Shown in pieces: positions 46,801-57,894 of a stretch of 64,000 bases of DNA. Each line of letters starts with the position of its first letter. Positions within the stretch are counted from its first letter, which is position 1. The position numbers and the translations under genes are program-made. The stretch comes from Trametes villosa (taxonomy: Eukaryota; Basidiomycota; Agaricomycetes; Polyporales; Polyporaceae). Below the pieces are notes generated by a model. The model saw nothing but the letters and a program-made list of their open reading frames with translations. It was not told the DNA's origin and searched no databases. The stretch spans positions 806,001 through 870,000 of the forward strand of contig PUDQ02000032.1 in the NCBI GenBank assembly GCA_002964805.2, read 5' to 3'.

Positions 46801-49487
46801 GAACTATTCGTCTTGCCCAAGGACTCCTTCCTGGCTTCGCAGGCCGACCCCCGCAGTACAGCCAGCGCAAGGACCACTGACCAGGGTATCTCCGTGTCGC
46901 GATGGGACCTGGACCGACTTCTCAAGCGCTGCCTCACCAACATCCTTCTCCGCCGCGTCAAAGAAGAGAACCGCACACTCCGTGGTCTTCGCCGCATCCA
47001 ACCCTGTTTGGCATTCACCGTCTACCAGCAGTGCAACCGCGTACAGTGCCCTCGTCACCACGACAACTTCAGCAAATACGGCCCGGAAGAATACAACGTA
47101 CGCATCAGAGTCGTCATCCAACAAATCGTGATCTACCAAGCGCTCCGAGCGGTGGAGAACCCCCGCGAGCAGGCTGACCAAAGGTGAGTGCTTCGCTGCA
47201 CGGCTCACAGATGATCATCGATTTTCCCTTTGCGCAGGGTCTTCTGGCTAGAGCAATTGTACGACGCGATATTCCCTGCGTACTACCAGCATGGTTTCGT
47301 GCATGCCCTGGATCCGAACCTGATCCCTGAGCTAGCACCTGGTCTGCGAGTCGCCCATGTGTGGCTTGGGGATCTCCTCTACAGCCTCGATCCAGACGGA
47401 AGGCTAGCGAAGAGCGGAGTAGCCTTCCTCACGGTCTTGATGCGGATGTCCCGTCTCTGCCTCATGTGCGACTCTAAGGCGGCTACAGAGCTCCTACCCC
47501 GCATCCCGTGTGTGGCAGGGAATAGGCCACCACACCTTCTCAGGAACCCAGATAAGGCATACGTCGTACATGACCTCCTGAGCATGTTGCAGGGCAGCGA
47601 GCCGAACGCCCTGAACAGAGGGATCCTGTTTCTAAAGTACGTGCACGTCATTACTATAGCATTTGTCTTCTACTCACGCGGGGACAGCCATGTCGTAGAG
47701 AAAAAGGTTCCCATCGACGTCGGCGTATTATGCAGCTTCATGGAGTCGCTCTGCGGGTCTTTCCTCATTCCCGTGCAGCTCCAGAATCGCGGAACGCTGC
47801 ACAATCTGACCCTGCCGAAGAGTTGGGTCATGCGCCTCGTGCCTCAGGTGGATGCTCTGCAAGCTCGGGAGACCCAGTTGGCGTTCCTGTTCACGAAGAA
47901 TATGCGCGATCTTCTCGAACAGCTGTACACCGGTGCTCGTACGTGTAAACCAGTGTTACCGCATGGTCGTTGATTGACTATGTGGCAACAGCGTGGCTCC
48001 TCTTTGATGGTCGTGATCTGCAATCCCTTGGGTTCGCGAGAAACATCTTCTTTGCGAAAGCGTGAGTCTTTCGCGGGCTCATCAGTTCTTTGACTGTAGC
48101 TCGTCGCTGACTTGGGTTCCCGCAGGTGCATGATATTCTGCTTGTGTAAGTGGCTAGCGTTTGCTTGTGTCCTCGCACATAGACATCCATCGTTACTGAC
48201 GCGCCTCTGTACCAGGGGGGTACAACATCTATTCGTGGAAACTCCGCAATGACATCCACCGGGCGATTTCCATCTTGCGAAGGCCGGAGACAAAGCCCCA
48301 TGCTCTCGTCGAGAAGTAGGAGCTTAGTTTCTCGCTGACGAGACAGTCATACTTAACCCCCTCACAGATACATCAATGCCCGAAGCTGGGAACATCTCAC
48401 ACGCGCTATGCGTGGTTCCATTACCGGCTCGTCTATGGACGAGATGATCCTACTCCATCACGGATCACACCCCGTTCCCAAGACCTCTTTCCCCCACGTA
48501 CGCCGCGTTGTCTACAACAGAACGCCGGACATCCCGTGGCTCCTGAAGACCGGTGGCTCCAGCGCCCCTCTCGCGGGCCTGCGTGCAGAGGCGGCTCCCT
48601 TCGTGCCAACGCGGCCGAGTACGGACTCCGTACAAGACGCTGCAGAGGACGCCGAAGATGGCGGTGAAGGCGGTGGGCTCGAAGATATGGCCGAGGACGA
48701 GGTGGAGGCGGCGGTCGACATGGACGACATCGCGCAGGCCATCGACGCCGAGCAGGCCAACTCGGCCCCGCTCGCGCCGACCGCCGCGGAGATCGCCGCG
48801 GCGCAGACGTTCGCGAAGATGTACCGGGAGCACCTGGAGCGCGCGCGCCTGCGCAAGACGACGGCGAAGGAGGAGAAGCGGCGGCGCGTGTTCGCGACGT
48901 TCGCGGACGCGGCGCAGAGCATGGCGTGGCCGCACGCGTACTACCGCCTTCTCTTCCTCGGCCCGATCCCGCATCTCTACATCGCGACCGAGGTGCTGAA
49001 GGGGCACCTGTACGAGGCGAAGAACAACGCGAAGAAGCGGCTGAACATCGTCAAGCACCTCGAGCTGGAGAACGTGCAGTCGACTTTGACTCAGACGACG
49101 TGCGTATATCCATCTTCCCAGCCGTGCCTTTGTTCGATCCATCCCACTTACGTTGGTCGTCTATCCGCCAGGCGGCTCATCAAGGAGGTCGAGAGGCTGT
49201 ACAAATCCCTTGGCCCGGGGGCCGACGTTCACAAGGCGCGCGATCTGCAGGCTCTCGAGGAGTACACGAAGCAAGTCGAGGCGCTCCTCCGCAGCCTCCC
49301 GAGCTCCGTCTGGGAGAAGTGCGAGTTCGACATGAAGATCGCGCTGAAGGGCATCGTCGAGAAGCGGCGGCTGCCGAAGCCCGCGCCGAAGCCGGAGCTG
49401 AACGTCGCGGACGACGACGCGGGCGAGGTCGCGACGGACGTGGACGACTTCTCGGAGGAGGACATGATGGACGTCGACTCTTCTTGA
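40861..49487 (+). CDS. TRANK1-like SF1 (UvrD/Rep) helicase with TPR and CCCH-like motif, copy B
   Basis: Paralogue of the minus-strand gene at 26392-34995, same domain order. Start 40861 (MLDAPTKPPVPRARR), exon 1 to 41077, stop at 49485-49487. Seen: N-terminal helical region ending RRFWDCMSRQLERKG; SF1 core with GRSGTGKTTT (43.08-43.16 kb), QLFVTQSRVLAEKVEEY, YVDEAQDN (44.27 kb), GDTAQTIS (44.4 kb), NYRSHAG (44.6 kb), ESKGLEF (45.07 kb) and LYVAITRARKN (45.37 kb); TPR-like repeats (about 45.57-46.06 kb, from EDWEKMALELFNNRRY); a CCCH pattern C-x8-C-x4-C-x3-H near 47.00-47.06 kb; and a C-terminal domain with an acidic tail ending EEDMMDVDSS. The C-terminal exons are more GC-rich than copy A. 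No stop or frameshift found; the exact small-exon joins need RNA evidence. Confidence 0.82.
43078..43093 (+). other. 16-nt micro-exon encoding the Walker A core (copy B)
   Basis: GACGCAGCGGCACTGG, between acceptor TTCCACAG and donor GTACGC. Phase 1 entry and phase 2 exit give G-R-S-G-T-G-K across three exons. Same length and phase as the micro-exon at 32719-32734. Confidence 0.82.
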
Positions 49488-49994
49488 AGCTTCTGGTGTT
49501 TCTTTCGTTTGTGTTGGGAGCGAGACGGGTACGAAGAGCCTGAACATGAATAGCGTAGTGTGTACAATATATTCTTGAGATTGTTGATCCCTAGCATCTA
49601 CTTACCCGATGGAACCGTGGGTGACTCGGACGGGCCTCGCAAGGATGTCGCAACACAACGTGGTCAAAAGCAACGAAACCCATCCGCATTATATGGCACA
49701 CCAAAGACTAATACGACTAAGATATACAGATACAACCACCCCCTCCAGCACTAAGGATATACAGTAAAATACGACACGTATTGTGTGTTAGCTACGACAG
49801 CACTGCGGAGATCTCGACAACATGAGTAGTAAAAAGTGAGTTTCGAAGCTTGAGATTGAGAGCACGACGGCGTTGGAGTGAGTATAAAGCGAGTTCGACC
49901 GAGTTCCGCACCGTTCCTGATGCACTGTCCACCTTCATTCTGCGCGGCGACCACACATTCTGCGTCCAGAGTTCCACTGGTTCTCAGGGCGCCG
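49488..49994. other. Convergent intergenic region
   Basis: About 500 bp between the 3' ends of helicase copy B and DOT1. No gene, element or RNA recognised. Confidence 0.55.
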
Positions 49995-52370
49995 CTACCT
50001 GCGCGAACGCGTGCTCCTCGTGCCAGCCCCGCGCGAGCTCGCTGCCTGCGCATAGCGCCGCGCGTAGTCCTTGCGGTTCATCCGCTGCAGGAAGTACTCG
50101 CCCGCACCGCCGCCCCAGGACACGCTCCCGGGGTAGTACGGCCGCGCGGTGACCGTGAAGAGCTCGCTGATGTCGTTGAGCTGCCGTGGTGGCGTGAGCG
50201 GGCGGACGGGAGAGGAGGGGAGAGGGGAACGTACGTTGCGTTCTTTCAGGGCGGGCGACGCGCTACGCTCACGGGTGAGGCCGTTGCGCGCGGTGGTGCG
50301 CCCGGAGCCCATCAGGCACTTGAGGGAGACGACGATCGCGCCCTCTTTGAGGTCGAGGAACTTCTGTTTGAGGGCCTCGTTCACTGGCGGACGAAATCAT
50401 CAGCATATATCCGCTAACAGCGGTGAATCGCAACTTACGCGGCTCGAGGAAGACCTTGTTGTTGACCAGCACCACGTCCGCCTCCTTCACGAGTCGGTCC
50501 ACCTTCTCGCTCTTGAGCATATCCCCCTCCTCGAACTCGACCTCGCCCATGCGCACGCCCCACATCTTGCAGCGCATCCTGAACTGCTCGATCTGGCTCC
50601 GCGCGATCTTCGCCGGCTCGGGCATGATCTCGACGCCGTACGCGCGGCAGCCGGTCTCGAGCGCGGCCTGGAGCACGACGTTGCCGACGCCCGCGCCGAG
50701 GTCGAGGAAGAGCATGTCCCCGCGCAGGCCCGTCGCGCGCACGATGTCCGCGACGAACGTCGGCATCAGCTCGCCGTACACCTCGGACGAGAACGCCTCG
50801 TAGCGCGTGAGCTTGTGCACGTGCGGCCCGACCGCGCGCTGGTACGTCTCGTCGATCACGCGCTGCACGACGTCCTGCGGCATGTCGCTCCACGACTTCA
50901 CCGCGGCGCGCAGCTGGTTCGGGGGCGCGAGCTCGAAGGGGTCGGAGGGGAGGGGCGGGTACTTGAAGAGGTGGAGTAGTGCGTTGATCGCGTCCATGAC
51001 TTTGAGAAATAGAGGACCGTCGCGCTTGTGAATGGCACGTTGCAGGAGGCGGAGGTAGTCCACGCTCGGGGGACCTGACGGTGTACGTCGTGTGGCGTAC
51101 GACGAGAGGGCGGAGACGCATGAGAGCGATGAGATGGATGTGGCGGATGAGTCGGATGAAAACGAGGAGAATGTATCTTGCGAGGCAGAGCTGGAAGCAG
51201 ATGAGTCCGAAGAGGGGGAGGGTATAGATGTGGGGGGAGACGGCGCATGTGAGGTGGGAGAAGGGCAGTCGGATTCGTATAGGTCCTCATCTGCAAGGTC
51301 CTTCGTAGGGAGCGTACCGAACAGCGTACGTTGTGCAGGGCTCAGATAATCTAGGGAGCGCATGCGGGTTACTCAGCAGTCAGGAACGGGCGATATGTCT
51401 CTTACGTTCAATGATTGTATGGAGGCTGCTCTCTAGGCACATGATAGGATTGTAGTGGTCCTTGTCCTTGGGTGCAAGCAAGATAAATCTAGATACAAGT
51501 GAGAAGGCAAGCATATACTAGCATACATGGGGCTCACCGTTCACTGGCGCCACTGTTAGGGTATTCCAGGGCGGCGACGGGATAATCCGTCGGATGTGGG
51601 TCGAATGACCGGTCCTCAGGGTCGAGAGGATTGGAGAAATCTACGCGCATATAAGCACCCTGCATGTGATTGCCCGCCACAGTTCACGTCTTACGCCCAC
51701 TGGAGCATGCATCGGTACTTCCACGGTCGTTGACACGCACACAAGCTGCACGCTACCCGGAGTCGGCAGATGTGGAACTGGGCTCTGTAGGTAGGAGATA
51801 CTCACATGCTTTGTATCCCTTCATGAGACCTAGCACTACTGACTCCGAGCTCAAGAATCCAGGCCCTGGTTTCCCATCCTCCTCGATCCAGCAGTCGCGT
51901 GCGGCGTTAGGGGGTGGAGCTGGGCTCGCCTCGGACGTCGCCCTCGTGCTTGGAATAGAGCGTAGCTCATGCGCGAGCGGTGAAGGCGCAGCAGACGTAT
52001 GTCGACTGGACGAAGAGAGTCTTGAAGAGGACGCTGCGCTCGAGGCACGCGTCCGGGGCTGGGATTCCCTCGAGTCCACACTGCTCGAGATCTCGGGAGT
52101 TACGCGTCGTTTCTTGTGGCTTGTCTGCGTGAGGGTCTCTTCGCTCTTGCGCTTCGCCACATCGGCGTCGCGGGGGGTTTTCGACGAGGAGGAGGGGGTG
52201 GGGCGCGCAGTGACCTTGATTGCCGGAGCGCCTGCACGGGGGTCTGAGGGGCGTGGAACGGCTACTACACGCGTGGTGACGACGGTAGACGAGCCGGCTG
52301 TCGAGTACTTGGACTTGGAGAAGAAGGAGTGGTCTGAGGAGGAAGCGAAGGGCGTCGCGGACGAGCTCAT
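49995..52370 (-). CDS. DOT1: Histone H3 lysine-79 methyltransferase DOT1
   Basis: SAM-dependent non-SET methyltransferase acting on H3K79 in chromatin. First ATG in frame is at 52370 (MSSSATPFASSSDHSF); the N-terminal ~190 residues are Ser/Pro/Thr-rich. Exons then give DYPVAALEYPNSGASERF, ILLAPKDKDHYNPIM, YLSPAQRTLFGTLP, a Ser-rich spacer, and the catalytic domain: VHKLTRYEAFSSEVYGEL (D1-type helices), the SAM motif LDLGAGVGNVVLQAAL, YGVEIMPEPAKIARSQ, VEFEEGDML, VVLVNNKVFLEP and, across an intron, NEALKQKFLDLKEGAIVVSL. The basic C-terminus (RMNRKDYARRYAQAASS) ends in a TAG at 49995-49997. About 690 residues. Shares a 475-bp divergent promoter with the Rab gene. Confidence 0.9.
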
Positions 52371-52845
52371 CGTCGAGGAGGTCGTGGTCGGTGTCCAGAA
52401 CGTGGTCGGTGGCGGTGAGCTGCTACAACTTTGCGTCAATACTCCGGTCCCCCCGGTGGCGCTTGTTTACGCTAAATTACCCGATCGGGGGTTATCTGGG
52501 GGTTATCCCCGGAAATGCGGTCTCTTTCTCTGCCGTTCAGTCTTCCCGAAGTCTGGTCCCCACTTTGCGTGTGCAACACTCTGAATAACGCTGAAGCGCA
52601 TCTAGGAGAAGAAAATCAAAGATACGCGGGTAGAATGCAGAGCCTCGCGTGAGCGTTCCTGGACGCCTGCCATAACGGGCGGCCCACGTGGCGAATGCTG
52701 TAGATGGTTGCCGTTACTGGCGCAGCTCCTCCTCCGCCACCTCGCCCCCTTCCTCCTCCCCTCCATCGTACGTTCCTTCCGCAGTATATTCCCTGGGCCC
52801 TGTCCGCGTCGACGTCCTCGTTCTCAACCTCCGAACCTGTAGATC
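52371..52845. promoter_or_regulatory. Divergent promoter of DOT1 and the Rab GTPase gene
   Basis: 475 bp between two start codons. It contains a perfect direct repeat GGGGGTTATC (52487-52496 and 52498-52507, 11 bp apart) and CACGTG-type CCCACGTGG near 52683. Which gene each serves is unknown. Confidence 0.5.
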
Positions 52846-53869
<1,024 letters not shown>

Positions 53870-54224
53870 ACAGCCATAGACACCCCCCAGCGCCCCCCGT
53901 CAGCCCGCTCCAGCCCTTCCCACACGCCCGTCTGCCGCCGCCACATACATCTGTATTAGTGTACACATGTCTCGCTGTCAGAAGTCTCCTTCCCGGTTGC
54001 TCCGGCTGGCCCCCGCGCGCGCCCGACGAGGTGGAGGGCAGGGCGGGCGCGGGCGGCGTCTCTCTCCAGCAATCTACATATTTATACAGGACAGGATGCG
54101 ATGATATACGTACAACGGAGCCGTGCATGCGTGTGTGCAAGACCAGGAGCAAGGAAATTCAGAGATTTGACCGAGTCCCCCTTGAGGACACCGTAGAAAC
54201 TTTGGGAAAGCAGGCATGTCAAGC
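53870..54224. other. Convergent intergenic region
   Basis: 355 bp between the 3' ends of the Rab gene and ARP5. C-rich, no gene seen. Confidence 0.6.
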
Positions 54225-57200
54225 TCACTCGGACGGGAGGGGCACCGACGCGTTCCAGTTCCCGCCCCACCACCGCTTGACGCGCTCCCCGCCCCACTCC
54301 TCGTACTCGGCCTTCGTCACGCCGACGCGCGCGAACGCGTCCGTGCGCGCGAACGCCGCCATCCCGCGCCACGCGTCGCACGCCGGGTCCGCCGCGCGCA
54401 CGATCTCGAGCGGCATCTCCGGCGGGAGCAGCGGCCGCAGCGTCCCGTGCAGCCGCGGGACGAGGTTCGGGAGGCGTGACGGCCCGCCCGTCAGGAACAC
54501 GTTCTGCGCGTGTGTGTGTCAGTTTCAGCGTCACAAGCAGAGGCATGGGAGAGGTGAGGGGGAGGGGGAGGGAGAGAGGGGACGCACGGAGACGAGCCGG
54601 GCCTTGTCCTGGTCCGGGAAGCGCGCGAGGACGTTCTGGAGGACCTCGCCGAGCCCGGCGGAGTCGATGCCCGCCATGCTCGGCGAGAACCACGCCTCGC
54701 ACACGCGCCAGCGCTCGACGTTCAGGTGGATGCGCGTCTTGCCTAGCAAGGAGTCAGCTCTTAGCTCTCTGCGGGTGTCAAGGAGGGAATGGGACGGACC
54801 TTTGACGTCGCCCTCTTCGTACTGTGGGCGGAAGGCGGCCATGAGCGCGGAGCGCTGCGAGGTGAGCGAGGCGTGTGTGTGCTCCTCGGTGAAGCTCGGG
54901 TCGTATGCGAGCAGCTTTTGCTCGACGGACTGGAGCGTTGCGAGGTCTTCTTCCTCATCTGACGAGGCCGCGGCGTTATTCTGTGGTACACAGTCATGTC
55001 AGCAAGGGTATACACGAGTGGCCCGGAGTGGTACGCACGATCTTCCGGTAGATGGCCCAATCCGCATCATCTGCGCCGAACATATCCTCTGCGGTTGATG
55101 TATCAGTGCACCCTCTTCAACGATGACGAGTCATCCTGCATACCTCCGCCCGCCTTGCGCCGCTTCTTCGGCACCCTATCGTCCGCCGCAAGGTTCGCAA
55201 TACTCTTCATCCTCGCCTGCGACGCCGCGCTCTTCCTGTCGTTCAGCGCCGCCCTCCGCCGGTTGCGCTCCTTGATCCGCGTCATGATCGCCTACCACCA
55301 CACATACACCCCTCAGCCTCACCCGTCTATCCTTCATTACAGACACGCCGACGCACCTCCTGCTCCTTGCGCAGCCGCGTCGCCCAGGCTGACAGATCAC
55401 GGTCGCGCTCCTCGACCTCGCGCTTTTCCTCGGCTTCGCGCTCCTCGCGCTCACGCTCTTTCTCGCGTTTGGCGCGTTCGCGCGCCTCGTGGCCGGCTTT
55501 GAGGAGTTTTTGCTTTTTCTTCTCCTTCAGGCCTTCTTCGTCGAGCTGCGTGGATGTTAGCGTTGTGAATGACGTGTTAATCCCAAAGTGTGACTCACAT
55601 CTTCGTCGGGGACATCTACGAGAGGGAAGGAAGGGGCTACTTCGGGCTGCACGAAATCGGCGTGTCAGACCAGGTTGTTAGCGTGCTTTAGGGCAGTGTA
55701 CCTCTTCGTTCTCTCCGTCGGCTTCCTTCTTGCGCGCCTTCTTGAGGTCCGCCTCCAGCTTCTTGATCATACCCTCCAACGCAGCATCATTCGAGAAGCC
55801 CTCCTCCTTCAGCGTGTCCTACCAAGAAGCTGAGCTTCGGCTGACTGGGCACACACATGATAGCACGTACCGCCCACTCCCGCTTGCTCTCCTCCTCCCG
55901 GCGCTCCCTGACGCTCTGCAAATGCGCGAGGTCGTTCTCCTTCTGCAGCAACTAACAACACACAACGCTTCAGCAAAAACCACCCTATATGCGACGTGTC
56001 TGGTACCTTCTCCATGCGCGACTTCGCGGCAAGCTCCTGCAGCTTACGCCCCTGCTCCTTCTTACGCTCCGCAATCCGCGCCAGCTCCTCCTCCGTCTTC
56101 TCCTCCACGACGGGGAGCGTGTACGGGAACTGAATGATGCGGTCTGCAGCGCGCATCGCCAGCGGGTCCTTGAGCTGCCGCAGGAGCGCGTTGTAGTCGA
56201 CCGCGAACTCGCAGAAGTTCTGTAGCATCCACTATGGAGGTGTTAGTAGGTTGACCGAACGAAGCACTACGGGCAGGGCGCTTGGACGGGCACAAGGAAA
56301 TGCGCACGAAATGCGCCCCGCAGCAATCCTATCGCGTCGCTTCTTCCGAGATATCGCTGCCTCGGAAAGGAAAGAAATCCGGTAGATTTCCAGTCACTTT
56401 CCGGGAGCATTCAGGTAAGGAAGCCTTTCCTGCGCCCCCGAAAGGCTCGGCTGACACGGAAACGATCCCGCCACGATTGCTGCAGGCATGCGTTTCGCGC
56501 GCATTTCCAGCGCATTTCCAAGTGCCCGTTCCAAGCGCCCTGCCCGTGGTGAAGGGGGCGGGAAGCGTACGTTGGTCTGAATGGGGGTGACCCTGTTCGG
56601 GAACGTGGGGTATTTGAGCTGGATGAGCTTCTGGAGGTAGTCTGTTGCTTGGGACGCGCCCCAGGGTATCCTGTGCGACTGATCAACTTGTCTTCCCTAG
56701 TATCCACAGTCAACCAGCTTACCGTTTGGCGTGGCTCATGAGGCCCTTGCCGTCTAGCACGGGTATCACAGACGTCGACGCAGTATTGAAAGAGATGACA
56801 AGTCCATCAGCGTGAAAGGGTACGGGTGGGGATGGGAGCTTGTTGTGGTAGAATGACATCACGGAGTCGACGCAGAACGCGAGGGATGGGACGGAGTACT
56901 GCTCGAACATGAGTTCAGAGGTCACTGCGCGAGAGCGTCAGCAGTTCTTCAGGTTATGTGTTACTCGGGGAGGTGGAACGGTTACCTACATGCTCTTGAA
57001 TGCAGTGGGGAAGCTAGCCGTTCTGTCATGAGGATAGGGTGGTCTACAGTCGGGGTGTCGATCCCAAGCTGTATGAACGCGTAGTCCAGCGCGTTCTCCT
57101 ACGGCGCACGGTGTTCACTCACATTGAATTATGCAGTTATGTAGATAGGACACGTACCAATGCGTCGAAGTTAAGCAGCACGTCTCCCTCCCATGGTGTT

Positions 57201-57472
57201 CGCGCCTGTGACCGCGCGCCGCCCTCGATATCAATGCCATCTCCGAACAGCAAGAGCGGCTTGTTCGTCTTGCGCTCCTTGTACTTCGCGATCATGTTCA
57301 CGCCCATGCGCGGGCTCTCGGACGTGCAGAACCCGAAGCGCAGGTGCGTGGAGCCGTTGTCGATGCATAGCGGTGTGTGCTTGTCGCGGTGCTCGTCGTA
57401 AGGCGCAGGGACCTGGACGACCGGCAGGGGTTGCTGAGGCAGGTAGGTGATCTCAGGCTCGTCGACCTCCAT
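54225..57472 (-). CDS. ARP5: Actin-related protein 5, INO80 chromatin-remodelling subunit
   Basis: Nuclear actin-related protein of the INO80 complex. Start 57472 ([12 protein letters not shown]), stop TGA at 54225-54227. Actin-fold landmarks: [13 protein letters not shown] (phosphate loop 1), [63 protein letters not shown] (phosphate loop 2), [14 protein letters not shown] (adenosine motif) and [11 protein letters not shown] long charged coiled-coil insertion rich in Glu/Lys/Arg ([10 protein letters not shown] through KKRRKAGGG) interrupts the actin fold, as is known for Arp5. The C-terminus ends [15 protein letters not shown]. About 800 residues over some ten exons, all in phase. One intron (about 56237-56575) is enlarged by a 287-bp transposable element. 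Confidence 0.9.
56265..56551. mobile_element. Non-autonomous CACTA-type miniature element in an ARP5 intron
   Basis: 287 bp bounded by imperfect terminal inverted repeats: left CACTACGGGCAGGGCGCTTG, right the complement of CACCACGGGCAGGGCGCTTG (one mismatch in the first 21). AAG duplicates (56262-56264 and 56552-56554) give the 3-bp target duplication expected of the CACTA superfamily. Inner arms continue with partial complementarity (GGGCAC, GAAATGCGC, CAGCAATC). No coding capacity. The host intron keeps its donor (GTACGC, about 56575) and acceptor (CTAAC branch site, CCATAG). Confidence 0.85.
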
Positions 57473-57894
57473 ATTTGAGGCCAGGGAGGTGCAGAGGGAG
57501 AGGAGACAAGTTGTGACCGCGGCGAGTTCGTGAGATGCATGATATCCGCCATGTCCGACAACCTAGTGCGCGCTCCCGCCACAACGCTCACAATTGCCTT
57601 GCCTTTTCTGGAAACACCATAAACCAGGAGGAACGCCCACAAAGCCCGACTTGCGCCCCTTCACGCTCACGGCACCGGAGAAAACAACTAGCATAGTTGA
57701 AAACCGCATACAGAGGTGAGTTGAGGAAGATACATTCAGTCCGTTACAGAATTACAAAAGCGCTGTACTCGTACACCTATCGCACACGCCGCGTATATGG
57801 TACACCCCGCCGCAGAGACTTGAGCTTGAGCACCGAGAGATTCCGAGCCGCACGAGCCAATACTATACAAACTTGCAACATCCGGTCCGCCATA
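57473..57894. other. Intergenic region between ARP5 (5') and VID30 (3')
   Basis: About 420 bp; promoter of ARP5 and 3' flank of the upstream-transcribed VID30 gene. No gene seen. Confidence 0.55.
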
